From NCBI RefSeq assembly GCF_902459465.1, contig NC_047065.1:1546309-1610308 (forward strand): DNA of 64,000 nucleotides. The letters run 5' to 3'. The position numbers and the translations under genes are program-made. The notes beneath the pieces were generated by a model. It did no database searches and was not told the DNA's origin. It saw only the letters and a program-made list of their open reading frames with translations. This document shows, piece after piece, positions 11,801 to 24,200 of the stretch. Position 1 is the stretch's first letter; the number at the start of each line of letters is the position of its first letter. This stretch comes from Asterias rubens (lineage: Eukaryota; Echinodermata; Asteroidea; Forcipulatida; Asteriidae).

Positions 11801-12079
11801 TAAAACTGTACTTCTCGGTTCTTATTGTGTTATGTATGTTCCTTTCTTTTAGGTCAACAGCCAGCTATGGTAGACCTCAATATCTGGCCATTTAACGAGC
11901 GCTTTGTCATCGCGGATGCGCTCACCAATCTCATCAAGCAAAAGTTCCCTGAGCTTGATTCTTACTGCAGACGTATGGAGGCTCACCCAGCCATCAAGCC
12001 AATCGTCACTAGCAAAGAAATTCTGCGAGAATTTGCCAAAGGTTATCAAGTTGGCACTTTCAAGTATGATGATTTGTGA
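8809..12079 (+). CDS. GSTO: Omega-class glutathione S-transferase, 5 exons
   Basis: Exons 8809-8833, 10209-10314, 10627-10849, 11208-11334, 11853-12079 join in phase to give 235 aa (human GSTO1 has 241). Seen: the thioredoxin-fold N-domain with active-site CPYA (Cys28) in place of the Tyr/Ser of other GST classes, the cis-proline block GKVPVLE (Pro69), Glu80-Ser81 for the glutathione gamma-glutamyl group, then the helical C-domain with MVDLNIWPFNER. Omega GSTs are cytosolic thioltransferases that also reduce dehydroascorbate and methylated arsenic. Exon 1 codes only 8 residues (MSQKHLQS); it was chosen because its donor is strong and its phase fits exon 2. Intron 1 carries two large hairpins. 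The whole gene lies inside an inverted repeat. Confidence 0.95.
8919..9060. mobile_element. 142-bp palindromic MITE with 9-bp target-site duplication
   Basis: Ends TAGCCCACCTTGTTGAGCTG and CAGCTCAACAAGGTGGGCTA are exact inverted repeats. A further 35-bp perfect inverted pair lies inside (8953-8987 with 9003-9037). The element is flanked on both sides by AGAGGAAGG (8910-8918 and 9061-9069), a 9-bp direct repeat as expected for a target-site duplication; 9 bp suits Mutator-like transposases. It lies in GST intron 1. It is intact and probably young. Confidence 0.85.
9090..9630. repeat. Inverted GTCGCCCCC minisatellite arms around a telomere-like core
   Basis: From about 9120 to 9275 the plus strand repeats units such as AAAGTCGCCCCCTG and AATGTCGCCCCC. 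From about 9425 to 9600 the same units occur in opposite orientation (GGGGGCGACATTGTC). Outer flanks also pair (GCTGGTCATCTCGCCACC with GTGGTGAGATGACCAG). The spacer holds a TTAGGG array. The long ORF readable here is a translation of the minisatellite, not a gene. Confidence 0.8.
9284..9322 (+). repeat. Interstitial (TTAGGG)n telomere-type repeat
   Basis: About six units of TTAGGG, one shortened, sit at the centre of the inverted minisatellite. TTAGGG is the telomere repeat of most metazoans, echinoderms included. Confidence 0.85.
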
Positions 12080-12147
12080 CTACAGGGTGAATCCATGCGG
12101 GATATCAGACAGCGTAAAGACACAGGGACTGCTAAACTTTAATCCTA

Positions 12148-12523
12148 TTGTAAAGGCAGTGGACACTATTGGTAATTACTCAAAATAATTATCATCATAA
12201 ACCTTTCTTGATTACGAGTAATGGGGAGAGGTTGATAGTATAAAACATTGTGAGAAACAGCTCCCTCTGAAGTGACGTAGTTTTCGAGAAAGTAGTAGTT
12301 TTCCACGAATTTGATTTCGAGATCTCAGATTTAGAATTTGGGGTCTCGAAATCAAGCATCTGAAAGCACACAACTTCATGTGACCATGGTGCAACAAGGG
12401 TGTTTTTTTCTTTCATTTATACCTCACAACTTACAGGTTTGTTATTTTATGCATATGTTGAGATACACCAACTGTGAAGACTAGTCTTTGACAATTACCA
12501 ATAGTGTCCAGTGTCTTTAATAG
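12148..12523. repeat. MITE family A, full-length copy
   Basis: About 375 bp with inverted ends AAAGGCAGTGGACACTATTG and CAATAGTGTCCAGTGTCTTT. Internal landmarks are TAGTATAAAACATTGTGAGAA, a CTCGAAATCAAGCATCTGAAA-type block and TGCATATGTTGAGATACACC. Other copies or fragments: 3970-4082, 39655-39712, 56843-57240, 58742-59000. It lies just beyond the GST stop, probably in or near the 3' UTR. Confidence 0.85.
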
Positions 12524-12606
12524 TCTCAGGCTTTACAAGTTAAATCCTTCATTGTTATTTTAAAGTCTCAGGCTTTACAAGTTAAATCCTTCATTATTAT
12601 TTTAAA
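12522..12606 (+). repeat. Two-copy 43-bp tandem repeat
   Basis: The unit beginning AGTCTCAGGCTTTACAAG and ending near TTCATTNTTATTTTAA occurs twice back to back, directly after the MITE at 12148-12523. Confidence 0.8.
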
Positions 12607-12825
12607 GGCAAAGTGTACCCCTGGGGTTTGTTTACAGTTAATTTTTTTAAAGCTATTGGACCTTTTCGGTACAGAAAAAAAGAAAAAGTTCACAGATTTA
12701 CAAATAACTTACAGCAGTACAAACAAACCAACCTGTGAAAAATTAATTTAAATTCCTGGTTGAGTTTTTGAGATATCGCTGAAAAACGGAGCGGTTATGT
12801 TAATGCAGGAAGAATAATCTGTAAT

Positions 12826-12968
12826 GGGAGACTTTCTGGGACGATAGAGGGCAGCAGACTTACCGGGTAAATCCATTGTTCTCAGAATTATGCGCATGTT
12901 CAGAACTACGTAAACAATGGAAATTTACCCGGTATGTCTGCTGCCACCTAGCGTTGGAAAGTCTCCTA
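12826..12968. repeat. Palindromic element with GGAGACTTTC ends
   Basis: The left arm GGGCAGCAGACTTACCGGGT, then AATCCATTGTT, pairs with the right arm AACAATGGAAATTTACCCGG and TCTGCTGCC, within ends GGGAGACTTTC and GAAAGTCTCC. Non-coding. Between 12607 and 12826 lies another AT-rich repeat-like stretch containing GGACCTTTTCGGTACAG, a motif I associate with dispersed echinoderm repeats. Confidence 0.75.
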
Positions 12969-13196
12969 TTGGAATACACAATCTGAGAAATTCATCTGAC
13001 AGTAATATTTCTCAGTTTCAAATTTGGAGGGAGTAAAAACTAATATCTTATTACATAACATTACCTCAAAGTGAAATGATTCTCAAGATGCTATTATAGT
13101 ATCAAAAGCTGTGTCCACCCCTCCAAGTTAGTTTTAATTGCCATTAATTTAGTGATTACCAAACGTATACCTTCCATTTCAATCCTTCATTACTAC

Positions 13197-14128
13197 TTTA
13201 AAGGTTGTGTTTTCGTCTAACTTAGTAACAGTGATACGTGTACTCAGGTTTACTACAACTTACAGACAACTGTTATTAGTTTGCATACCGGTACCTCATT
13301 CAAATGTTTTGAATGTTTTTTAATATCTCAACAAATAGCAATATTATAATCTCTCAAAAGGTTTAACTTAATGTTGAAATTAGGTGGCGGGGGAACTGCT
13401 GAGCTGATTGAAATTTAAAGTAATGTTCTTTATTTTACAACCATTCAACAGCACAGCTAAACCTAAACCTAATGCTTAGAACTTACTTTAAAATTATTAT
13501 TAATTAAATATTGATACTGGGATGCATTTCATTAGCCTTGCCATAATTATGTCAATGTAATGTTAAATAATGTACCAATACTAGAATTTTAAGATCCAAG
13601 CAAGGATCACTGATGAAATAAATAAAAATAATAACGTGATGTGACCAATCAAAAGCAATGATTCAAACTTGCTGGTGAATATGCTACTCATTGCTAGTGT
13701 CATGTTAGTTGTATATATTGGCATATGGGATGAGGGAATGGTGAATCTAGTGGGAAATAAGCCTTACATTAGTACTAAACGTTATTAATTTTTTTTTTAT
13801 GAATTGTAGTGTATTGGTTAATCTTTTCTACACTGCCATTAAAAATAATTTGTTCTTGAAATAAAATGATACTTTTGTAACACATTGCTGATCTATAATT
13901 TTGTGCTTTGATTTGACATTCCCCACAAATTGTAATTTTTTTTGAAGCTATCAGTTAGATAGATAAATAGATAACACTTTATTAACCCTCATTGTTGAAC
14001 TATAATGGCTTTGACAAAGAACTGTATGCAAACACATTACAAACGATCAGTAACGTTACAATACAACCGTTGAAATTACAGCTATAGTTACAGATGATCT
14101 CGGACAAATGTGTAAAATTTCAAACAAG
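13197..14128. repeat. Right arm of the 0.95-kb inverted repeat enclosing the GST gene
   Basis: Reverse-complement partner of 7490-8446, with the inner end AAAGGTTGTGTTTTCGTCTA and the outer end near CACATTTGTCC read in reverse. 14129-15070 holds no recognisable gene; it includes a poly-C run near 14707-14720 and AT-rich sequence. Confidence 0.85.
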
Positions 14129-15071
14129 TCGGCAAAGGAGAAGGATGGGGAGACAAACAATTTCAATAAATTAGTTTTTAGTAAAATGATTGGATAAGAA
14201 TGTATCACAACGTTTTTGTCCTACTGAGAACAATGATCTTGGAGTGCTCTTTGGATTTAAAAGGCACAGCCTAGCCGAAGCCTAACCGCTCATTTTGTGC
14301 ACTGTGCGATTGTTGTACAATTTTTTGTGCACGCACAAACATCCCTTTTTTAAATATAAATTTTGCATATTATGCATCTTCACGAGAAAACTATAATGTG
14401 AAATAATAATGGTCCAAAGTGTATTTGTTATTATCAGTAGCTTATTTTGCAAAAATCACAGGTTTAAAAGTTTGTCTCGCCCCCATTTTAACCCTCTTTG
14501 ATGTCTCTCTATAGTAAATTCTCACTAAGAAAAGGGGCGTGGTGCCCCAAAATTGCACCGCCTGGCTGGTACGGTAAGTGCGCCCCATCATCTTTTAGAA
14601 AAAGTAGGGACGTAGTAAGTGTAATTACCAATACTGTATAGAACTTTGATTAAATAGCTTTAAAAAGGAAATAACCCAAGGATGTTCGTGTGAGCATACA
14701 TTGCGCCCCCCCCCCCCCCCTTAAAAGGGGAAAAACACATCGCGCGCGCCCAGAGTTTTTGGGTGGCCGGGGGGGAAGTAACTGCTTTCTACGGCGCGCA
14801 TACACAAAGTTTGATGGAAACACTAATAATTCCTAGTTTGAACTCAGTTAGACATATATGAAACAATGATGTTTTGTTTTAGGTGAATGGTGATGGTTTA
14901 AAACTTTTTAATTCCCATTGTTGTCCTTCTTTGAAAACCACTCATCGAAACAGGTGTTTTGTCCACAAAATCAACACTGACTTGAGCGCTTTTTGCTACT
15001 AAAAACTCGTAATAATTCTGAGTGTGTGAAGCGTATGTGGGGTCAAGAGTGTTTTGGTGACGAGGCTGATT

Positions 15072-15122
15072 TTCCCACAATGCAGTCCGCAGAACTGAGT
15101 GGCGTATGGAGGAAGATGGCGG
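15072..15122 (+). promoter_or_regulatory. TRAPPC8 promoter region with ZNF143/SBS-like and YY1-like motifs
   Basis: TTCCCACAATGCAGTCCGC at 15072-15090 closely follows the SBS (Staf/ZNF143) pattern CCCANNATGC..YGC. AAGATGGCGG at 15113-15122 is a canonical YY1 core. Both lie 145-195 bases before the TRAPPC8 ATG, where housekeeping promoters often carry this pair. No TATA box was seen. Confidence 0.45.
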
Positions 15123-15265
15123 ACACCTAAAACAAGAATAACTCCCGTTACGTATTTTCAATGCTCTACTTCCAAAGTGCCCCGTGTTCTGACCGAAATA
15201 TAAGCTCACGAAAGGGCTGAACAATTACTAAAAGGATATATTTGGAGTTCTGTTATTTAGTTGCA

Positions 15266-18200
15266 ATGGCGCAGTGCACGCAGAGCGCGCAGGAGTTTGT
15301 GCAGAATGCCTTTGGACCGACGGTAGCTGTGTTGTGCAGCCACGACGCGGAGGTTTTGGCACAGAAAAACAATCTTTCTGTTGTTGAGATGTTACGCCCA
15401 TTTAGCTGTTTAACAAATGAGGGTAAGCTAAAGAAGAAGCCGTTTGTTTTTATGTTGTTCTGTTCTTTAATCTAACCTATTAAGAAGGCAACCTGTCTTT
15501 GCTCAGCTCAGGCAAAATCTGAAGAATGACACGAATAAATGAGGAGTTTTTCAGTTGTTATTTATTTTGATTACGGTGACTGGTGTGTGTGGTCGCTGAT
15601 GTTTGGGGAGGGGGGGGGGGTTATCTTCAGCAAAAAAATTCTGTATCCTGCCAAAACTTTTTTGAACGATCATGAGTGTGATTACGGAAAAGTTTCCGTA
15701 TGGCGCCACCACTTTTTCATTCAACATGAAATAATATAGTATCTAATTTACCTGATTGATATATCCCTTTTTGTAAAAATGAGTGAAAAAGTGGTGGCGC
15801 CATACGGAAAGTTATCCTCTAATTTACCTCAAATTCTTGTAAAAAGAATTGTGAAAAAGTGGTGGCAGGATACGGAAAGTTATCCATGACTACCACAAAT
15901 TTGATCTAAGAGTTATTTTACATGTTGGCACCACACTATTATATTAACTTATAAACTTTGCAAACCTAATTGAAATGGCAAACAGGATAGCAACCTTTTG
16001 AATTTTGTTGGAAACTAGAGGGAATGAAAGTGCTTTCAAATACATAACTCATGAATAAAGGCAAGTGATTTATTACAATGACTCTGTCTATAACGATATT
16101 GTGACTATTTCTTTTCCTAAAGCTCATATAAGAGACCCATCAGGACAGATACACACTGTTCGCAACCTCCGCCTCATCCTGAACGAGATGAATCATCAAC
16201 CCCAGGCTCCGATGCTGATGAGGAAGATGCTACAAGAGAGTGTCAACCGATGTCAACCACCCCCTGTCAACGGAAACCGTGGCAACGTCATCACCGTCGG
16301 TTCATATGACCTGCAGATTGGATGTAAATTTATATCATAATAATAATCATAATGAGTAGGGTAGATGCCCTTAGCTTCCGATCCAAACTGGACCTTCTTC
16401 AGAGTCATAAACAAGTACTTGTTAACAATTATCCATTCATAGAAAAAAGAAGGGAAAGGGATTAAGGGAAGGAAAAAATCATAATCATAATAAGAAGACG
16501 AAGCACAGTATTGCTGCAGAATAGCCCCAAAGTGCTATGTACAAAAACAAAGCTAGAAGAAAAGAAAAGAAAAATTGTTAGCAGAAAAAGTGTTAAAAAG
16601 TTACAATTTTTTTTAGAAATGTTCACAATTGTGTGTTGTTTAATCTCATCCTTGTAATGCAGACATTTTGATGTGTCCCTTGTAAAACAAAACCAACGCC
16701 CATTGATCTACTTCTCTACAGCTGAGAAAACTGTTCCCAAAATCTCCTTGCAATTTTTATTTACAACTCATAAACTTCTCTAAAAAATCAGTTTAAAACA
16801 CCTCCTAAATTTTCTACTTTAACAGACTTTTTTTATCAATATAAACCACAAGGAAAACTGACTGGGTAAATTTTGAAATGATTTTTGGGGTTGAACAAAG
16901 AATTGACGAGAGTGGGATTCGAACCAACGACCTCCGGATTAACTACCGGCGCTCTACCAACTGAGCTATCTAGCTATTTATCTACATGCTTTTTTGTCAG
17001 CAGTGACTCTCACCCTGGTTTGTGTACAAAACAACTATGGAAACTGACATTTGACTTAATAGTGGAAGGGTTTTCTCTAAAGTTTTGTATGATTCCAGTT
17101 ACTTTTTCTTGTATGCATTTTGCAATTTTGGTCAAAATTGCACCATGCCATAGATAACAATCCTTGGTAGGTTTTCCCTGCCACTAAAAGTTTCTCAATA
17201 CATAATTTTGTTGAATTTTATTTTCTTGATTAAATTGCAGCATCCACGGCTTGGTATGAAACTTACCGTGATGTCTTCCTTCAGCTGTTGACACCATCAG
17301 ATCATGAGTTTATACAACACTACGTTGCTTGTATCCTTTTTAAAACAATCTACAAAAATATCAATTCAATCTTTTGTACATTGCTTTCTGACCATTCGGT
17401 ATCATCTGTGTTGAGTAATAGAATAGATGCCATCCTGCAAACTGATTTCAGGATGTGAATGCATCTACAAAGTCAACCCTCCTACTGTTTGCCCATTTAA
17501 TAGCATCCACTGGTTTTTAATGATAGGTGTCCTATGCCAGCCTACAATATGATACCATGTGGTGAATGCATCTCCACAGTACACAGTCAACCCTCCTACT
17601 GTCAGACCCTTCAATATCATCCACTGTGCTTTTGAATGATACAATGTATATAAACTATGCCAGCCTGCAATCTGATAACATGTGGTAAATGCATAAAAAA
17701 AACACTGCATTTCTGACTTTTTAAAGAGATATGGTGACTTAACAACCACATCGAATGTGTAAAAACAAAATGACAATTTTTTTATCATTTTAACTTTAAC
17801 TTAAAACTATGCAAAATGATAAAATGCAAAATGATACTGTTCACTAGTAGTTTTCCTTAGCACAATCCTTGTTGGCGCTAGGTATGCACGTAGTATCAAC
17901 TTCCCACGCAGACCCGATGGATCAATTCGCCAAGCTGAGCCAGCAGCAGCATTTTCTGCAGCACACCTCCAAATCCCCCTATCCAAAATGGTTGGTCCCG
18001 AACATCTTCAAGTACTATGTGCTGTTGCATGACAACACGGATGGTGAAGAGGAAAAGTGAGTATTTTTTAGGGGTTTTTGCTTTTAAATTTGGTGTTAGC
18101 AGATTTAGATTTACAAATGTCCTCTTGAACAATTTACTAAAGCTGTATTCCTCCTTTTCCTAATTATGTCAAAACTTCATATCGCCTGAGTAGGGTACAT

Positions 18201-21200
18201 CACTGGTGTTCCCCTGAACCATGCATCTTTATTGATTGGTCCTTGACCAATAAAAGTTCTCAATCTATTACCATAGTATTACAATCCCTCTTGTTTTGTT
18301 CCCGAATACACAAATGATTACATTGCTCATTACCTGTCGAGATACGTGACTATTCTTTCATCCAGCTACTGTTTAATACACCATGCCTGAGAAAGGGTAG
18401 AGGGTATCCCCCCGAATGTTCTCATACTTTAAGACACTATTTATTTATCTTCACTGAAGTACCCCCCCCAAAAAAAAAAAAAACACGATGCCCTGTTTCG
18501 AGTGCCAAATGTGGTTTGGTTGCAACAATTTCCATGCAATAGCAATAACCATCTACTTCCTTTTGATTATTTTCCCGCCTTCCCAGGGCGGAGGCTGTTT
18601 ACCAGAGCATGAAGACCACCTACAGCCCTCATACCTGCCACCTTCTCAGGATCAACTCACGTTCCCTCAACGCCGCTGAAACCACCATATTAAATAGTGA
18701 GGGGAGCAGTAACATGCCGGACCCCTGGAGCCAATATGTCAATAAAAGTTCAGAGCAGTTGGTAAGTAATGACCAGAGCCCAATGTCACAAAGCTGTTAA
18801 GCAGAAAATAATGCCTAACAAACTTATTCCCTAAACAAAAATTGAGTCAGGCACCAGCCACAACAATGCAAACTTAATGTAATTTTGGCTGGTAACCTGT
18901 TTCTGCTAAGTAAAACTATTCTGTGCTTAGCAAGTTTTGTGCTTACAGGCCATACATGCATTTCTGCTAAGCAAAAATTAGCATAATACAGTGTTCTCCG
19001 CAGACTTTTTTTGTTTGGAGGTTGGGTTGACGTCATTGGATTGGTGACCGTCTGTGTGACGTCATAATCGACCGTCAAAATCTGTGTCAAAGGAAACTTA
19101 TACCAGCGGTACATGCTGGGATGGAAAGAGCTTTCGTCCATAATGTGTTAATTTTTGCCAGGGTGGTAAATTTTCTTTGTCAGGGTGGCCTGAACTTTGA
19201 ATATGTTGAGTGTTTGTTAGTCCCTGTTAGGATATGATTTGCATGACTGCAACTTCTGAATATTTATGAGTGCTTTTTAGTCCTTCACAGTACATGATTT
19301 GCATGACTGCAACTGTTGAATATTCATGAGTGTTCGTTAGTCCCTGACAGGATATGGTTTGCATAACTGCAACTGTTGAATATTCATGAGTGTTTGTTCC
19401 ATCCCGACAGGACACATTGGATTCAGACATAACGCAGCCGACTGATGACGAGGGATTCCCAGACAGAGTGATGGAGTCCGGGCCGGAAAACCTGGAAGTC
19501 ACAAATCCTTCAGACACAAGCTTATTAACACCGGACAGCACAGATGGTAAATCAATTAATGTTACTTGTTGATGAGTGTTGTATTTAAGGCTGGTTTAAA
19601 CATTGTCATTCATGACAGCACATTCTTAACAAAAGTGCCACAGAGCCCGGACCTCATGCAGGCACAAATTGTACACAGCTCACAGAGCCACAGAGCCTTG
19701 ACTTCCTGCAGGCACAATTTGTACACAGCTCAAAAAGCCACAAAGCCTGGACTTCCTACAGCCTGGAACTTGATGAGCTGATACTTTAACAATACTAGGA
19801 TACTGTTGAAAAAATGTCCTATATCAATAGTCGAGTAACCAGCCTACCTGAAATTGCCCTGGTTATGTGTTATGTCATTGCAAGGTTAATTGATATTTAT
19901 TCCGCCCGATAAATATGCCTGTGATTGTTATTGTAGATCGCAGGTAAGTTATGAGTATACAGTGCTAAAAGAATCGGTGTATATAGGTAAAAACCAAAAC
20001 AAAAACTTCATATGATATTAATTCTGTTTAAGATTAACATAGCATTGTACTGGTTCACAGATGGCCCTAATGACCCTTCACCCGATGATGTCATCATACC
20101 AACTCAGGGGAACTCCCTCAATGAAGTCATCGCCCACCCTCTGGATCAATCCATAGAGACGAAACGATCTCGGGAAGAACTGGATTCCTTCAACAGTGCT
20201 GACACTCCGCTACTTACCAACAACAAGATCCTGAACAGTGAGGGCGGTATGCAGCCTACCTCCAAGAGGTCAAAGTTTCACGGGGCGTGCCTGACGTTGA
20301 GCGATCACGACCGGCTGCGAAACTTCATTCACGAGTTTTCCGTGCGAGGCTTGTTGCCGTACATTGAGAGAATGATCAGGATTCTTAGCGATCAGGTTAG
20401 TCCCGGAAAATATCCGCTGTTAAAAACAAAGTTGATGAAAGGAATACTGCCCCCACTTACCCTACAAACCTCCTCGTGTCTTTGGCTAGAATTACTCTCA
20501 AAATACTCTACTCCTAAAAACCTCCTTGTATCTTTGGCTAGAGACCCTGTAAAAATCCTCAAAAATCCTCCACTCCATAGACCTTCATTGTGATGGCCCC
20601 ATCTTGGTCACATTCCCTGTATCCAATAACAGTAATGGATGCTAATATTCATTGTACAAAAACGAAGCCAGACTATTTCTCCTTCCAGCCTTGGTTTGGT
20701 TGCATGTTTTTGAATGCTGGTTTTCTAGTAGATAGCGATCTAAGTCTCTGTGATTTTAAAACAAAAGTAAACCCAGGCACTGTCCGCTGGTTGTCCTGGA
20801 CTAATTGCAAATCACCCCTGTTGTATTTTTGATGCGATGTGGGCAACCATGATGGAACAAATAGGGAGATTTCAGTACAGTAGTGTTTCCTGAGCCTCCA
20901 GCCACCATTTAAAAACCTTTCACACACAAAAAACATGGCTACAAAATAGGATGTACCATATGCCAACAACTGTGCTATTAACATTTATAAAGAAGCATTT
21001 ACTAAAACTCACTTTGTCAAATCTTCAGCTCGCCGCAAGGAAAGGACTTCACCGGTTCATGTTCAGTGCGACCAAGAAGTGGTTCGGTGGTAAACAGGCT
21101 GAGAAGGCTGCCGTCACTGGACTCGATATGGGTGGAAAGTAAGTACAGGGTACCAGTCAGGATCAGAGGTCTTTTTTGCTAATGAAATTTAAGTTTTTAT

Positions 21201-24200
21201 TTCGATGAACAATTCTATGAAGAGTACACATTTACTCTTTGGAAGTGCAACCTTCAAAAGTAAGGCTGTATTTGATTTAGCTGCCACACCTATGGCTGTG
21301 ACTGTTGCTAAGAGTGTTGCTGTGGTGGTCCTTTACATTTTTATAAAGTGTTCAACAACTTCTGTTGAAATGTGATAAATTTGTTTTTACAGAGGTAGTA
21401 GTTTGATGGGAGAAAATTACAGGTTGGTGAGAGAAATGGGTTATAATTCTCGGAGTGACTTGTTTTTGTCCTGAGCTATATCGATATCGATTGAATATGA
21501 TGTTTTATAAAACCCATTTCTGGTTTCACTTTTTCCCCCAGGTACTTGAGAGAGTCTCCTGAGCTACAGATGAGACGTCTAGCCGACCTGGCCTTCTTGG
21601 TCCAGCTCTACGAGCTTGCTTATACCTCGTACCATACTGCAAAGAGAGACTTTGGTAATGACCAGGCATGGGCTCACTACGCTGGGGCACTGGTGAGTGG
21701 TTCTTCTAATGTCCATACTAATTGGTCATTTTGGCCCAAACTCCTCTGTCAGACAAGTAGGCAATACTGAAGGCATTTGTAAAAAGTAATGTGTTTTTAA
21801 CTTTGTCTTCAATAAATTCATTGTTTGTTCTTGTTTTTTGTTGTCGGGAAGACTATTCTGCAATTCTGCTGCTGCTACTACAAGAAGCTCTGGCCTTATA
21901 AATACTTGTAAAAGTCGATGGACATACTAGATAGAGGCTTGGATTATGAGCGGAACAAAGAATTAAATACGATGTTTTTGTGCGTGAACTTTTGGTGTGC
22001 TTTGTTATTAGTGATGCTGCTTTGTTATTAGTGATGCTGCTTTGTTATTGGTGATGCTGCTTTGTTATTAGTGATGTAGAGAGGCACATGTTGTACAGAC
22101 CATCAACATGATATACAGTGCCTTCATAGATCTGTCTACAAATGCATAATAAACCTTATGCACATGATGTCATATCAGTAGGGCGCCTACACCTAGAGGT
22201 AAAAAAGCAGCTGTTCATTGGCCAAACCTGTGTGCCCATACATGTACAAATCTGTGCATTTTGATTGTTTCGTCATCGATTTACATGTACCTCTAAGATG
22301 GCGACTGGATGGCGTCAATGCATGAGGTCTATAATAAGTTACTTGTGAACTGACGTTTATTTTTTCTCCCTGCAATGTTGCGATATAGGAAATGGCGGCA
22401 GTGTCTGCTTTCATGCTTGGCAGTATGCAGAAGGCTTACCCCACACACTACATGGAGACTGCAGTAACCACGTACCTAAACACGTGCAAGTAAGTAGGCG
22501 TCATTGGTTTATAAGACAGAAAAATATGACCAATAAAGGGTTTTGCTCAAATTTGGAATGAGCAAAACACCAGTGTTAGAAATGAGCATCGTTTCAGACC
22601 ATTTAACACTAGGGCTTTATCACACGAGGAAACTTTTGCAGGCAATTTTGAGGCAACCATCCGAGTGCATTCTACATGACCACTGTGGTAGAACTTGAGT
22701 ATTTTTTCAAACATTTTCTTACGATCCACCAACAAATTCTGTGATTATTCTAATGTGAATGGATTCTCTTCTTGGAGATTGCCTTGAACCGACTGCCTGT
22801 AAATTGCCTCGTGTGACATGGCTCTTATATGCTGGCATGGAACATTTGTTTACAAATTTAGTGACCGTGTATATTACAGGTCTTTTCTGGCAATATTGGG
22901 CACAAATTTCACATTAATTCAAGAGTTATAAAAGTACGGGTAACAGCAGAACAAGTTTTGAGATTTGTCCCCATTCTTTATATCAAAAGTTGATATAAAA
23001 GAGGCTGTGAAATCTTTATCAAATATTAGACTTTATATGTTCTTTTGTGCACAAATCATGCCTTCAGGAAGTCTAAGCTCTTTGGCTTTTTTTGTAAACA
23101 TGTGATGTCACAGGTTACATGGTCTATAACATTACTAATAATACTGGAATATTTCTTTGTTTTAGGAGACCACAGTTTGCAACTAGAGCAGTCCTGATGA
23201 GCACTGAGATCCTTAAAGCTAGAGGAATGTACGCAGAAGCAGCCATGGAATTCATTAGAATGACGGGAGAGGTAATATTATCATTGTTAACTAAGTCTAG
23301 TCTCAAGTAATAAAATATGACGGGCGAATCCCAAGTGTGAAGTCAGTTGAATTAAGTCCAAGTCAAGTTTCTGTCTGGTACATGGTTTCAAATTTGAAGT
23401 TATTAAAGCGTTGTTATACTTTTAATGTCTTATTCATCACTCCAAGTTCTAGTTTATATTTTATGATTGGCTGCAAATCTCAGAATTGTTACCAATCTCT
23501 GTGATTTTGAGCTTTTGGATGAAAAAGAGGATGTTCGTAGCATCTCAAATAAAACCAGGTTGACAGGAAACAGTGGAATTCAAAGATATAATTTTTGTTG
23601 ACAAAATGTTGCTAATATGGGTCCGATTTTACAAATAGCTAAGATTGATCTTAAAGCTGTGTAATACTCTTAATTGCTAAACAACTCAAATACGAATCAC
23701 TATGGTGATACTGACAACTCGTCTTAACATGAATCTTTGTGCTTTGTTGAATCATCCCCAAGAAAAGCTTCAGCATTTTAAATCGATGCTAATGATTGAG
23801 TTTTGTCTTAATTTAATTGGTGGTGCTTTTCTTGGCAGGATTCTGATATAAGGAGTGCCATCTTCCTGGAGCAGGCAGCCCACTGTTTCATCAATATGCG
23901 TCAACCGATGGTCCGCAAGTATGCATTCCATATGATCCTAGCTGGCCATCGATTCAGCAAGGCAGGACAGGTCAGAAATTAAATATTTTTTGATGATTAC
24001 AACTTTTGTTTTGTTCTACCCTACACCGATATATGACGGCCTTGATAAGCAATGTATACTCACAAAAATTTAATGACAGAAGTAGAACTGGCTATATCCT
24101 CTTATCACTGCGCTCGCTCGGTTGTCTATACGCCTCTCTTAATATTTATGCATGTGTATGTTACAATTCTAACCCAAAATGAGGCCATAGGCGCAACCAC

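Noticed and set aside
14898-15224. 108-residue ORF on the minus strand just upstream of TRAPPC8
   Set aside because: No recognisable domain, no convincing start context or splice partner, and it overlaps the TRAPPC8 promoter motifs. Could be a divergent non-coding transcript, but not supportable as a gene.
16905-16975. tRNA gene on the minus strand
   Set aside because: A- and B-box-like motifs are present, but the acceptor-stem halves do not pair and the same head recurs with a common body elsewhere, so it is a SINE.
22000-22076. CRISPR-like short repeat array
   Set aside because: The 20-bp units are directly adjacent without spacers, in a eukaryotic intron; a simple tandem repeat.
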